Part shown: in pieces, positions 36,201 through 48,605 of the stretch
Layout: every line of letters starts with the position of its first letter
Numbering within the stretch: the stretch's first letter is position 1
DNA from: Membranipora membranacea
Lineage: Eukaryota; Bryozoa; Gymnolaemata; Cheilostomatida; Membraniporidae
NCBI GenBank assembly: GCA_914767715.1
Contig: OU612070.1
Location: 10,681,501 to 10,745,500 of the forward strand
Length of the DNA stretch: 64,000 nucleotides
Direction: 5' to 3'
Position numbers and translations under genes: made by a program
The notes under the pieces: model-generated
The model's database searches: none
What the model was told of the DNA's origin: nothing
What the model saw: only the letters and a program-made list of their open reading frames with translations

Positions 36201-39111
36201 TAATCGTTTGGCATCATCGATGCTGTTCAAAGGGCTCAAGTGTTGGATTAGATGGTATTTAAGTGAAATTTGATGTGCCATACTCCGGCTAATTCTCAAG
36301 TGATAATCACATATACATCAGAAAATGCATTTCTCGGTTTTTTCCAAAGAGTCTGTGGCAGGATCAATAAAACGGAATGCATTTGGTTGATGCTTCCTGC
36401 GTAAGCACCGTCATAGCAGCGTGCGATGAATTATCAGCATGAATAGGATTTGAAGAGGGGGAAAAGAGAACTAGAAAGCTGATATATCAGCCTGACTATG
36501 CTTACCTCTTGTGATTCATTAACTATCATAGTGTTGTTAGGAAGTGGTTGGAGAGCTGGCCCTTCTTTTAACACTAGCTGACATAAACAGGCTTTTCAGT
36601 GAAATTGTTGATTTTCCAATATGACCATTGCTTTGGTAAATACTTATAATGATACTCGCTGCCAGTGCTCCTTGTTATAAACAAATAAAAGTCTCAATCG
36701 TGGAAATTAAGAACAAAAGCCTAACAAATATAGCCATGTTCACAATCAACAGCCCATATTTGTTTTGTAGTGGACTTTTAGTGCGACTTTTCATCCTGGT
36801 TATTTTTTTACCACTGTTTGTATATGCAACTTCAGTCAACATACCAATATATTACACCAACTGTCTCTATTAATTGGCTTGAAGTTAAATAAAAATATAA
36901 AAATGTATAAGATTAAATTGTAGGAACAGTGTGAGAGGAAAGACAAAAGAACGAGGATACAGGACGCATCAAAAGCATCTCCTTGTAGTTGGGCATATTG
37001 AATTTAATTCGGTGTTTGGGCACATAGACTTTAATAATTATTATTATAGTTGGGCATCACTAATTCCTCAAAAAACATTTTACCAAACAATAAAAGTGAC
37101 TGAATACTATTATATGCCATGTCAATCTGCCACTCAAACAGCTGGCTGAAACTGCACTGAGTAGTGAGTGAGCGATGACACGACAAGAAACGGATCTATA
37201 ATATCTGGAATTCTCTATAAACACTGCTCTGCAACTCAGCAACATAAAAGTTGATTAATTCATTAATATGCCTCTAGCGCCTGACACTGCAAAGATCCAT
37301 AATCATAATATAAATAATGAAACTATCTGAAAATACTTTAACTATATGGCAGAAGGCGATACTAAGAGAAACTCCACCAACATTTAATACCAACAGATTA
37401 AGATGGCAAACATTATCATCACACAAATTCATCGGTTTTCAGTTAATCATAAATAAGCTTAAATATGAGTATAGAAGAATGCCGAAGCCCTGCATAGAGA
37501 GACCAACCATCGATTCGCTACATTAGGACACATTAATCATCAAGTGGACATCAACGGCAGCAGTGAATTAAGTCAGCTGACTTTTCACGCTTACTCATCA
37601 CACCAAACTAGACATACTATGAATCAGACTGAACCCAAATCCATTATGACCATAAGCGTAATGACTCTGAATTTAAAAAAGGACTGTAGTCATCAAATGG
37701 CTGTGTGGAGTAAGCTCTGACAAATGACTGCAAAGTCTAAGATAACAGAAGCGCCGACAAACTTCTGATAGCAAAGCATAAATTTTCTCAAACCAATAAA
37801 GTTGTTATGTTTCAAATCAGTCAAGGTGATGAAATCGAAGACTAGCTGTAACAACAGAGATATGAAATGAAATCCAAAGATTAAGCTAAGGAGTTGACTC
37901 CAAAATTACGAAATAAGAATACTGAAAAGCAACTTACACAAAATAGATAATAAACTGGAACCGTATATGTTCCGGAGTTATTCTACCTTGGGTTGTGAGT
38001 TGACAACTCAGAATTGCAGCCTATAAAGACTACCTCAAAAGCCCATCTTCTTAGTCTGAGCCCCCCCCCCCCCAGATTTCGCCCCGCCGCCCGATGACCC
38101 CCTACCATCTTCCTTGAATTGACACCAAAATGTAGAGAAAATCAATTAAAAAGATGTGCGCAGTTGTCTTAATGAAAATAAAGAAAATAATCTGTTTTAT
38201 GAAGAAGCATACAGTGGTCCGTTTTACATGTAGCCTGTTAGAAGGTGCATATTTTTGACTCACTCGATTCGTAAATGAAGTTTTTGAATCGGAACATCAT
38301 CCAGGGTAGATCATTCACCAAACAATCAGCGACTCATTGTACATACAATTGGATCTGCGTCGTACTGAGACACACACCCTTCTTAGTCAGTCCTCTCTCT
38401 CTCTCACTCCATCCTCCCATATCCATAGTTCAGGACTGGTGCTGATCAAGAAACACACACTGAAGTTCACATATGCAGCCATTTGCACAAATAAATTAGA
38501 ATGTTAATGGATTCCAGAGTAATCGCATTAATGTGCAACCGAGTCCAAATTGTACAAAACAATGAGCTCTTGCTAAGCTATTTATTAATGAATATAAATT
38601 TTCCATCCGAAGTTTGTTTTACATCTTGCTCTTCCTTGGATCAAATCATAGTCACACGAGGTAAAAAACTGCAAAAAAGTACAATTCTGTTGTAAGCACA
38701 CGTGTATCTACACCAAAAAATAGTCCGCAGGTGTATGTATCATTATTAAAGTTTGTAAAGTACACGTGTAAGTTTACAGTAATGAGCTTACCATTTAGCA
38801 GAGTATATGTGATGCCAGCAATGGTAGAGTGCCGAATGTATGTCATTACAACTCCCGGTACCTTCGCGACTACACAATTCTGGCTCCTTATACTAAGGGA
38901 GATATCTGTAAGTGAATAAGTGCATGTATAAAATATTGAGAGAAGATATGTCTTTTCCAATTTGCCAGCGTTTGATTTTTCTCTTGATCTACTGTCAGCT
39001 TAACAGCAAAGGAGGAGTAACTCCGAATGCAGGCAAATTAGATCGAAACTGTATTCTCATTCAGTACAAAATTTGCTTTAATGCTTTTTATGAAAACTTC
39101 AATTCAGATCA

Positions 39112-39137
39112 ATATATACACATATATATATATATAT
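39112..39137. repeat. (AT)n microsatellite
   Basis: Alternating AT/AC simple sequence of about 26 bp. Confidence 0.85.
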
Positions 39138-40331
39138 TCACTTATTGATGAGCACACTCTGATTGCTTTATCCAATGTCATAGGCTGCACAAGTGCATCA
39201 AGCAAGAAGAAAGTAGGAGTAGGAATGAAAAGGTTGGACCAAACAAAGGATGACAAAACAAGCATGACCAAAAACATAATTATACGACTGGTACATACAG
39301 ACACAAATGAAGTCCGGGTTGCTCTCTTTGCTCCATACAAATTGTATTGGCATGCATCTTGCTTCAAGATTATCTCTACCGAGCAACAAATAATATGAGA
39401 GGATGATAATTTATCCTCCAATATTTGAGTACATGCTGGTTTATTTTAATACCCTAGAGAAGTAAACTATTCTTAGGAAGAAAAGTTAGCCATTTTATTT
39501 TTTGGCTAGCCAGCACTCACATTATTGCTTTATATGAACTTCAAACAAAGTAACAAGTGAAGAGCAACCCAACATTAAGTTGCGGCTTTACAACTCTGGC
39601 TAATGTTTAATCATCTACGGTAATACTGAGCCTGTCAATACTGTCCTTTGTCATTCAGAATTAACCAAGCTTCGTGAGTCAGCAATCCAATTTAAAAACA
39701 AACATGAAATTCATTAAAAATTCAGCAGACAATTCAAACAGACTTGCAACTGGTCGGTAAACCATTTCCCATCAATTTTTCAAAGGTGACGAATGAGACA
39801 GCAATTACTTGATTTAAATCGAAAACAAAGCCTCAATCATGCAGTTCAGGAAATAGCATTAAACTGCTCACATCTGAATTTTCATCCGTCTCTAAATGAG
39901 AGCAAGGAGTGATGGAGGCAATAGCGCTGATAGCAAACAGTAAGCAGCATGACCGATTTAGGATAAATAATTAGAGAGACTTACCTTGTAATTGTGTCAC
40001 AGCCATATTCCGAGCTGATAAATCTAATACCTCCAGGTCTCAAAAAGCCTTGCTGACAACAGCATATTTTGACATAGATAAAATATCCATTTAAGGAAGG
40101 CAATGTGTACAGCTTCAAAAATAATATCTGCAGTTTCTCGCATGATAACAAATCCAAATGGTCTAAAATTTCACAAGAGCCTTGGGCAGAGGACAATCTT
40201 TAGTCTTTAAGGGTGGCAAGACCTAAGAATGATAGGTTATTACTCCATGAGAGGAAAGTAATGTGAGGCTTAACTTATCAATCATGTAGCACACAGATTA
40301 GTCTGAAATAGTAAAAAACATGTCAACTCTT

Positions 40332-40337
40332 TTTATT
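40332..40337 (-). terminator. Polyadenylation signal AATAAA
   Basis: TTTATT on the plus strand, AATAAA on the minus strand, about 210 bp after the stop codon of the two-exon gene ending at 40547. A suitable distance for its 3' UTR. Confidence 0.5.
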
Positions 40338-40546
40338 GTTTCAGTGAGAATAAGAATCGGCTAATCTGCAAGCTTCCAAGTTCTCAAGAATTTGAGACTA
40401 TGGCACACTCAATCACACAAGACGGTCACATCGCATTCATTTCATTCTTCTCAATAACAAAGGCCTCTTCAAAAAAGTTCTCATCTCATACATCAGCCTT
40501 GCTGGAAGTGGAACAGCTGAATACAAACGACGTAGACACATAGTCA

Positions 40547-41701
40547 TCATTCATCAGGTTTGCTATCCTCTCGACTACCAAACATTAACTTTAGTCTCTT
40601 GAACACATTTCTGACAGTTTCTTTCTTTTCTGAACTTTCACTTCCAAACCAGTCCGCCAATTCGTTGACACCTTTGGTGAAACTGTCAACATCTCGTGTA
40701 ACTTGATGCTTGACTTGTTCTTTTGCCTGCTCCAGGTGCTCGGCTATGGTTGTGGCTGTTGGGATTTCTGGTTCTTCCTCATTAGAATCTTTTGAGAGCA
40801 TTTGATCCATTGCTTTTTTACGAGCTGCAACTTCTTCCGGGTGGTGTATGCTGAGCTCAAAAAGCCGACTGTATATTGTGATGAAGATTACTAAAACAAT
40901 ATTGCAAAGGAAGTATTATAATACCTTTCATGGATATTTTCTGAAAAGGCATTAATCTGACTCTTCATTTCACCGGTCGCTTGGTCTTAAGTTTGCTGTT
41001 CATGGCTTTGTTCATGCCTTTTCAATTATCTGCCTTAACTCACTTCACTTTTGGACTGTTTCGGATAATCAATCAACGCGATCTGCTCAGGACCATCATG
41101 ACCAATTTAAACGATGTTTACAAAACTGTGAACATAAACCTGTAATACCTTTCCTGGTTCACTGGAGGTTGTTAGTGTGATTGATGGAATGGGAGTCATT
41201 GTTATAGCAGGAATTTTAGTAAGTGTGCAAACAAAACTCTGATCCATTCTCCCTGCTCTGATATACTAAAATTCAGTCATGAATTAATTAGGATTGTTTA
41301 TTTATCATTTATGGATATTGAAGTAAGATCACTGCAAACAACAACATGACAGTACAAATTATAGAAAACCAATGGAAATCTCCAAATATGGAGTTTTGCT
41401 ATACAAGTTATAAACTATACTCACGCATAGGAGCTGAGAAGATCATGTTGTATCTGTGCATCTTAAGTCTCCATGTTGGCTTTCCATCAGGTCTGACCAT
41501 AGATGGAGATTTTGCAACACCATAAGTCAACACCTTGTCCATAGTGCTGTAGGTCTTTATTAAATATGCAGATATTGCCAACGGTGTGATAAATGCAACT
41601 GCTCTACAACTCATACATTTTGGCTTCCCTTCTACATCTGGATTGCTGGCAGTGGTATCTTTAGGTTTTGGTGCAACTGCAAACTTTTTTTCATCAGACA
41701 T
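40547..41701 (-). CDS. Unrecognised two-membrane-segment protein, two coding exons
   Basis: Exons 41701-41425 and 40890-40547 join as CCTATGC|GTGAGT ... GTTTTAG|TAATC to give about 206 residues. Order: polar N-terminus with KPKC-MSCR (a CxxC pair at about residue 28), a first hydrophobic segment (AVAFITPLAISAYLIKTY), a polar loop, a second segment (YNMIFSAPMLIFITIYSRLF), then a long acidic and basic C-terminus. The ATG is 16 nt downstream of a likely acceptor (TTTTCAG|GTAACATT), so the 5' UTR is probably spliced. The Cys pair before the first membrane segment recalls the DUF4536/DMAC1 mitochondrial assembly proteins, but the loop and C-terminal extension do not fit; I treat function as unknown. 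Expressed status is supported by splice sites, codon continuity and a poly(A) signal only. Confidence 0.75.
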
Positions 41702-42386
41702 GATTCTTAATGTTACCTGAAAACGGCAATTACTATCAATTTAAAGCTAATATTAAATTTATATAAATAGTGGCTAATATGTCCCAATTATCACACAAAA
41801 AATATGATTATATTTTCCAAATAGCTCTATATCATTTTTAATAGAAATTTATTTTGACAGGCAAGCTGCCAGTTAGATAAATTTTGATAGAGTGGCTGCT
41901 TTATGTAGACATGTGATCAAGAAATACAAATGATGGGATCACTATAATTGCTTTTTGCTGCCAGGAAAGAGATTAGAATTTAGTAAATCAAAATAATTCA
42001 GCTGTTCTTCCCTTTTGTTGGTAGGTTACTGGAATATCTATACTGTGTTTTTACTACTATAAAGCTTACTTCATGTAGTTACTAGACTAAATAGTTTGAT
42101 CAAGGAGTCCTTGGTTGCATGCGCCCAGTTACCATAAAAGCTGAGTCAAGATGCCAGATGGAGTGAGCCAAGATGAGTGTACTGCTGTTCTGTTGGACTT
42201 GACAATGGGCTCCTGATTGGTGATTGATAAAATAGATTCTACTCACTTACTAACTTTCTTTTCGACCCATGGTCCTATATTCCAATCAATCAAGGCATTG
42301 TTTCAGTTTCAATGCATTGACTGGCTTTGACTTCACAATGAACTTGGAACCTTCATTCATTGGACTGGTCGCGGAGTGGTCACAGG
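41702..42386. other. Non-coding stretch upstream of the two-exon gene
   Basis: Probably 5' UTR intron of the gene that reads leftwards from 41701. No exon or RNA gene seen. Confidence 0.5.
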
Positions 42387-42783
42387 CACCCAGGCAATAG
42401 GAGCCAACACATTGGGTCGGCTATAGGGGCCAATGATGTAATGGAGGCCTTAATTTATAATAATCAGACAACTCAATTATTTAATAAACAAAACAGGCTG
42501 TTTTGTTTATTAAATAATTGAGTTGTCTGATTATTATAAAGTAAGGCCTCCATTACTCCAACATGCATTCAGACAAGCACACTTTGCCTGCCATTGTACT
42601 CCTTTGTTCACCAAACAAAAGGCCTTTTATTACACAACACTCATAGGTGCATTGGGGCATGTCTCCCTGACATCGGCCCCCAGGGCCTATCCAACATACT
42701 ACAGCATAGGTGTACTTTATTTTGTAATGTGACAACATTGGCCCCTATAGCCGGCCCAGTGTGTCGGCTCCTATTGCCTGGGT
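42387..42783. mobile_element. Fold-back (long inverted repeat) element
   Basis: Inner arms 42438-42495 and 42500-42556 are near-perfect reverse complements around a 4-bp centre. Outer arms of about 49 bp (left from 42387, CACCCAGGCAATAGGAGCC...; right to 42783, ...GGCTCCTATTGCCTGGGTG) also pair, but the right side carries about 175 bp of extra unrelated sequence between inner and outer arm. No transposase frame. Reads as a MITE or fold-back element with a later insertion. Confidence 0.8.
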
Positions 42784-42969
42784 GGACTGAATCCCCAATC
42801 AATCAGAGCCAACAGATTGGCTAGGACCTCTTGTACTTGCATGGCTTTAATATGCCAATGACCAGTTTCAAATCAACCATCCAATGTGGTTGATACTGGA
42901 AATTGGTCAAATTAAGGCATGCCAGTCCAAGGGACCCATGTTCCATGCGCCATCAACCCATTATTTTTT

Positions 42970-43350
42970 AGGTATAGTGAAGTGGCGCAATCGGTTAGCG
43001 CACTTGCTATTCACTGCTAGGCAATTGGTGCTGCAGGAGTTGAGGATTCGAGTCCCATTGGGAGACCTTTCAAGATTGATTGTTTGTTGTATTCCTCTTC
43101 AACCATAGAGGCCACTGGCTCATGAGACTCGCAAGCCTGTGTTTTGTCCATGTTATTTATTTGATCTAGGACTTCGATGAGACACAGGGTTTATGACGGG
43201 TGCGACAGTAGAGTTATGTAGGCCCCTATTAATGGAGCAGGGGGTGGGGTAATGATCATCATCGGATACAAGTCTAGAGGGCTGATTTGGGTAGTAGTGT
43301 GATTTAGGGTGGTGATCAGCATGCAGTTTATATATATATATAATCACTGA
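42970..43350 (+). mobile_element. tRNA-derived SINE
   Basis: The head looks like a tRNA gene: an A-box-like TGGCGCAATCGGTTAGCGCA at about 42983 and a B-box GGATTCGAGTCCC at about 43045, about 60 bp apart. The tail is unrelated sequence ending in an AT repeat near 43330. The stems do not close as a normal tRNA, so this is a SINE rather than a functional tRNA gene. Confidence 0.7.
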
Positions 43351-43804
43351 AGCCATACCTTGAAACGGCTTTGTTTCTTTTGGATACAGCCAGCCAATTT
43401 CAGTAACTGTAAAGTGCTGAACAGGCTGAACGGAATTTCTCAGACTAAAATTATTATTTCTTATCTCTGGCTAACTATTACTTCTCAAACACATTCCCTC
43501 TAGCCAAATGATTTCATGAGCCACTAAGTTCCTTTTGGCACCTAATATAACCAATTTATGGCAAGCAAATGAAGCATTCAATGTGCCAATTCTGACAACA
43601 TCTGATGGTGTTCAGGAATCTAGAAACATTATCTAGCTCAACCTTCCATCGAGCCAGTCTTGACAAGCTTTGTTATAGGGGCGGGGGGCTGGTTGTTCCT
43701 CCCCAACGAAGCTACTTTCCATATTTGAGAGAGCATCCTTGACTGTCAGATGTCAGACTGTAAGGATGTATAGCTATTGTTCAATTTGTTTCTTTTTTTT
43801 CCAG

Positions 43805-43976
43805 GTGATTAAAATGAGGCTATGGCTAGCCGCACTGATGGTTATGATATCCTGTTGTCTGGCATTTGATGGACATCTTATTAAATCCATAAATGATATG
43901 GTTGGTGCTGAGAATTTCACATATTACTCCTGGGAAGATAAAGGCCCGGCCGTAGTTGTATTGCATAGTCTGACAG
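43805..43976 (+). CDS. C6orf120 homologue, coding exon 1 (signal peptide)
   Basis: Acceptor TTTTTTTCCAG|GTGATT, ATG at 43814, donor CTGACAG|GTAAGG. Encodes the signal peptide MRLWLAALMVMISCCLA and the start of the mature protein with an N-glycosylation sequon (ENFTYYSW). An upstream non-coding exon must exist but is not placed. Confidence 0.9.
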
Positions 43977-45435
43977 GTAAGGTCCCAAGATTTTCATCAT
44001 ACAAAGATTTATAATAGCCTAAATAGGCCTATCAGCGCTTTGACTAAGTCAATAACAGGACATCATATATTCCAATATAACAACTTACGCTTCAGTATCT
44101 TTGCTTGGGCTAACGCTACAATTCGTATTGACCATGGATTGCTTGTTCACTTATATAAGAGCAGACTATGCATTGCCGAGTATTAACTGTGGACAAATGG
44201 TTGACAGAAAAATACTGAATCCTTGGCCTAGTAGTAGAATAATCGTCATAATCTTCAGCAACATAACCTTGGGGGGCCTAGTGGCAAGAATGCCAATTTG
44301 CCCACATTTTTACATGTGCAATTCAACCTTGTTATGTGTTGTGATAGGAGCATATTTTTCCTTGATCATAGTAAGGTCCCTCTTTCTTTTGAATCTTATG
44401 TGCAGGGTTCTAAAATTGCCTCCCATAGACGTTTGATTGTAATTCCCGTTTACTGATGTCATGGAAAACCAAAACACACAACCATTGATGTACGTCTGTG
44501 GTTAGGAGCCCTGATGTAAGTCATGATAGGCCTTTCAAAATTTGTAACATCACAGTAGCCTATGTACAACATACGCTTGACTATGGTTATGAACATCAAT
44601 AATGTTATGATATGCGTGTTTGTAGGTGATGCTGACCTGTATGTTTCGGATCGTACCAGAAGCCCCACATATTTGTATGATCATTACGAGATGAAATCTA
44701 CCACATGTGGGGAAGATGTAGTCGACCTCAGCTTACTCAAAAGACCTGTTTATATCGGTATGTTGTCCGAAATTCTCAATTCAATGAATTTTATCAGTAC
44801 GTTGGCTGTGACAGCTGTAGTTTTTCTCATAAGGGCTTGTTCAAACTATTTGAAAATCGCACTTCGACTGAGTATATCACACAGTTGGGTTATGTTGCCA
44901 TGGAATGTCTGGTTTTATTTAAGGGTTAATATGGGCTATCTCCTACCATACCCGATCCTCGGATCAAGGAACGTGGTAGGGGATATCCCACGCTCCCTGC
45001 TCAGAATCAATTATAAGACCATATTTCTTGTGTGTTATAGAAGTTGTCTGTCCTTAACTTTATCAAAAGAAGACAACTTTATTTGAATCATTATTGAATA
45101 TTGTGACTGTGTACAACTTGAGCAATACAGTTTGGATGCCGTTCATCGTTTTCACAAAATCTTGAGTGAAATTTGTATCTCTTGCAGGAGTATATGGAAG
45201 CCATGCTTATGAGAAAAATGAGTTTTCTCTATCCGTCTATAGACCATACAAAGGCTCTACAATAGCGTCATCATCTTATACGAATGAGGAGGGCGTTGAA
45301 TATTCATCCACAAAAGATTCAACATATTCAAGTCCTCGATCCAAAGCCAGCTACCAGGATGATGAACCATCACACGGCCCATTATGGACTATTTTAGATT
45401 TCATCTTTAAACTCCTGCTAGAAATTCTTCTGTAA
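43814..45435 (+). CDS. C6orf120: UPF0669 protein, C6orf120 homologue
   Basis: Coding parts 43814-43976, 44626-44757 and 45188-45435 join in frame to a 180-residue protein; the human protein is about 190. After the signal peptide come the family hallmarks GDADLYVSD, a single conserved TCG, GVYGSHAYEKNEFSLSVY and a C-terminal LWTIL-F-LLLEILL stretch that is the same hydrophobic tail as in vertebrates. The fold is predicted to be a secreted beta-sandwich (pre-peptidase C-terminal-like); the vertebrate protein is secreted and reported to affect apoptosis in liver cells, but the role here is unknown. Plus strand, divergent from the gene at 41701. Possible weak AATAAA at 46526. Confidence 0.92.
44626..44757 (+). 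CDS. C6orf120 homologue, coding exon 2
   Basis: Acceptor TTTGTAG|GTGATG, donor TATATCG|GTATGT. Encodes DADLYVSDRTRSPTYLYDHY through VDLSLLKRPVYIG, the most conserved part of the family. Confidence 0.92.
45188..45435 (+). CDS. C6orf120 homologue, coding exon 3
   Basis: Acceptor TCTTGCAG|GAGTAT, stop TAA at 45433-45435. Encodes VYGSHAYEKNEFSLSVYRPY, a serine-rich low-complexity stretch, and the hydrophobic C-terminus (LDFIFKLLLEILL). Confidence 0.92.
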
Positions 45436-47533
45436 TGAAACAAAGAATTTTATACTTTTTACATGGTTCATTACTAAGGTACATGAACCTTGGATGACCG
45501 ATTGACCTTGGTACATGTCTAAATTTTTTTGTTTTTTTATGTGTCAGTGCAGCCTGTGGCCCTGTAGCAATACTCTTTGTTGGAATGCTCGCTTGGCTTA
45601 TCTCCACAAGGCTTGTCTGACAGGCATTACCGCGCGCTGACACCTACATTGAGCAGATTACCTCCGTCTGATGATAGTTTATAGAATGTACCATGCAATA
45701 ACTTTTCAGACTGCCAAATCGTATTTTAGAATTGCTCAAATCTATGACTTTTTTTCCCTGTGGTGATGTGGAATCCTGTAAAACTTTCAATTAATGGCCA
45801 AGGATAATTTTATTGCAAATGAAAAAACTCATGTAAGTTGTGATATGACATACTTCTACAAAATGAAGTTGCTGTTTGTTAACGTGACTGAATTTACTCC
45901 AACTCTCCTAGCGGTTGTAGAACCAGTTTGATGATTATTGAAAAGCAGGCTAAAAAATCTTCCAATAGTATTCAGAAAATGGTGGCTTGAAGAATTTATA
46001 AATACAATACTATTTATTGCGTTTTTCTGTACTGTCAGATCTAATTTATTACATTTTATTGTATCTTGATCAACAAATCAAAGTAATCACAAACAAGTGT
46101 TGTTCATGTTACATGTAAACAATGGAAAAGATAATTAGAGGTTCTGATAATCTTTTAAGATAGATCTGATGCCGTCAGAGCAGGGAGAATGGTTGCCTGC
46201 CTTAACAAGCTTTGTTCGAACAAAGACAGGCTAGCAGAATGGTTTCCCACCTTATTACATCCCTGATTACATATCCTCAAAATATTAAAAAATAGTCCAG
46301 GCTATGGTTGTTGTCTGCTCTTGCACATCCATAATCTATGAGAGCACAAATCCAAAATTAAGTCTTAAATACCGGATGTACCAGAATCTTCAGACAGTGC
46401 TATATTCTGGTGAGGGTGTACACCAAAAATAGCTTACAAGGGAATTATGTAATTATGGAAGTAGACTATGTCAAGGCCAACCAACATGATAGAAAAAATA
46501 ATTTTACTACTAAACTAATGACTAAAATAAATAAATCTCCATTCTATGTGAGTAAAAATAGAAAGCAAGTTGGCCATAAGGAAGTGATTTTTTGTCAACC
46601 AACTACTTTGGGTGCTGATTCCCTCAACTCAAACATCACCCCGACAAAGGAGTTAGCTCCTTGCTCCAATTATCTTTTTGCAGTTTTGCCTTGTTGTTTC
46701 GTTTGGGGTATTGATAATGAAAAATAACAATGATTTGTTTGACTCACTCATTTGAAATACTGTTGTTATCGGTTGGCCAGTGATCAGTGCCAGTGATCAA
46801 CTGCCATTTGTCTAGTACCAATATAATTTTATGGACATGCTCAATATATACCCTACCCAAACATGACTGCCTCAGTCTGGAGACTGACAGATGCTGTGCC
46901 AGTCAGTTTCCTCTACTTCTAGCAGAACTACTAGCCAGTGTCTTCAAATGAACTGTGCACATATAGCACCAGCTACCACAGAAATCACTTTTGTTTCCTC
47001 TTTCACATCTTTCAATGGCCAAGTCTTGATACACTTTGAATCTAGAAGTAACGCTGTTTCCTTTGAACATTCTCTGCTTCTTTATCTTTCACTCTGAAAT
47101 CACCCTCCACTGCAATGTCGTTGATAACAGTCATTATTCATATCAACAACAACGATAGCAATATGCTACTAATATCTGGTCAGTGCGTGTTTATTTTAAA
47201 TCCCTCAAGATTAAAACATGAATGTTTCCATGCACGGGCTTCGCATGGTGGTCTAACCAAGGAGTAAAACTCTACTTGATCTAACAGTTCTATTCTCTTT
47301 TGGAGCCATTCATATCACACACTCCCCAATGAACAACTGAAGCCTTCCGGTACTGTGTCTTTCTGTGTTCTCCTTGAAGTATATTGAACAAAACCCTATG
47401 GTACGGCATAACAGTCATCGTAGGCGGGGTCTGTAAACGGTCTATTCTGATTATGATTTGGTTCTCTAGCTCAAACTAATTTTGGGAGGAAAACTAGTAT
47501 GCGCTTATGACTGATGTTATTATTTTCTCACAG
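45436..47533. other. Intergenic or UTR region between C6orf120 homologue and MED7
   Basis: Contains the 3' UTR of the first gene and the promoter plus non-coding first exon of MED7. Short open frames here have no family resemblance. Confidence 0.5.
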
Positions 47534-47558
47534 ATTGTGTGTTGATGACCAATAGATC

Positions 47559-48263
47559 ATGGCAGCCCCAGGAAGAATAGAAGAAGAGACTGCATCAACA
47601 TTTCCACTGCCTCCTTCCCAGTACAGCGATAAATACTCTGATGAAGCCGTGGCTGCCGGCACCACACCCAAGCCTCCGCCCCCGATTACTGCTGATCCTT
47701 ACTCCATGTTTGGTGCCCCATTCTTCCCCAATGAAAGCATTGTTAGGTCACTCGAGAGCCAGAGAGTGCGCAGGATTTATCCTCAGAACTATGACCATAA
47801 GAAGGAGTTAAAAAAGCTCAACCATTCACTGCTGGCTAATTTTCTAGACTTGCTCGAGATTTTGGTTAAAGCTCCCGATTCAGAACAGAGGGTTGAGAAA
47901 ATAGAGGACATAACTCTGCTGTTCATCAACATGCATCACTTGATTAATGAATACCGGCAGCATCAAGCCAGAGAGACAATCAAGGTGATGATGGCAGTGC
48001 AGAAACAGCAAAGAATAGAGATTACAGAAAGATTCAAACAGCAGTTGGACAAGGTAAAAGAAAGTTTGAGGCAAAACATAGTTTCAGTTCCCGAAGCTAA
48101 GCCAAGCCTTGCCCTATTACAACAGCTTAGTGTCATCTCAGATGTCACTGAAACTGAGGAGGCTGAGGCTCAAAGTGATGGCTCGACAAAGATGAATACT
48201 CTGGACCGACTCATGTGTCAGATCGTTGATGATGAAATGAACATGATGGACACGGGATTGTGA
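47559..48263 (+). CDS. MED7: Mediator complex subunit 7
   Basis: A 234-residue protein in one coding exon (human about 233). Nuclear; part of the Mediator middle module, where MED7 pairs with MED21 and MED31 to link transcription factors to RNA polymerase II. Diagnostic segments: APKPPPP-type region (GTTPKPPPPITADPYSMFG), RRIYPQNYDHKKELKKLNHS, LLANFLDLLEILVKAPDSEQ and HHLINEYRQHQARETIKVMM, followed by a coiled coil (QKQQRIEITERFKQQLDK). A consensus acceptor (TTTTCTCACAG|ATTGTG) 25 nt before the ATG shows a spliced 5' leader. Stop TGA; poly(A) signal 340 bp downstream. Confidence 0.97.
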   Translation: MAAPGRIEEETASTFPLPPSQYSDKYSDEAVAAGTTPKPPPPITADPYSMFGAPFFPNESIVRSLESQRVRRIYPQNYDHKKELKKLNHSLLANFLDLLEILVKAPDSEQRVEKIEDITLLFINMHHLINEYRQHQARETIKVMMAVQKQQRIEITERFKQQLDKVKESLRQNIVSVPEAKPSLALLQQLSVISDVTETEEAEAQSDGSTKMNTLDRLMCQIVDDEMNMMDTGL

Positions 48264-48605
48264 AAAAATGTATATAGAATGTGGTCTCAAGGGAGACATT
48301 ACATTAATATTCCCTCGTTTTTGTTGTTGTGAAAACAGAAGAGTAAAGGAATATGACTGACTGTACATATTTATATATAATATGGGCATTTTTCTCTCTT
48401 GTTCCCTGTTACACTCGTCTACTGTCAGTGTGAGAAGGTTGTGCTTGTTTCAAAGTCAACAATTATACTCACATGTTCAACTGTTCTAGTTTAAACGAAT
48501 CATAATATATATATATTGCACATAATGCTTACCGCTTAACCCCCCTCCCATCTGCTACATATTATAAAAACTTCCGAGTGAGGTTATCCACAATCAATGA
48601 ATGCA

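Larger units (their letters stand above)
21237..40331. other. About 19 kb without a recognisable gene
   Basis: AT-rich DNA between the Nav start codon and the next gene. Open frames are short and none resembles a known family or sits between convincing splice sites. It probably holds the Nav promoter and any non-coding 5' exons, which I cannot place. Visible items: MITE-like and palindromic elements near 29100 and 30209, a run of about 10 G at 33108, about 12 C at 38062, CT repeats near 38393, (GAT)n near 35747, an AT repeat near 39113, and several GGCAGCAGC/GCTGCTGCC clusters at 33.3-35.9 kb. Confidence 0.6.

Noticed and set aside
39081-39421. Overlapping open frames on both strands
   Set aside because: Neither translation is recognisable and both run into an AT microsatellite.
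42975-43065. Functional tRNA gene
   Set aside because: A- and B-box-like motifs are present but the acceptor and other stems do not pair properly, and a long unrelated tail follows; read as a SINE.
43351-43420. Non-coding first exon of the two-exon gene, with donor AAG|GTATGG at 43359
   Set aside because: Plausible donor and divergent arrangement with the C6orf120 homologue, but nothing else supports an exon; not enough to annotate.
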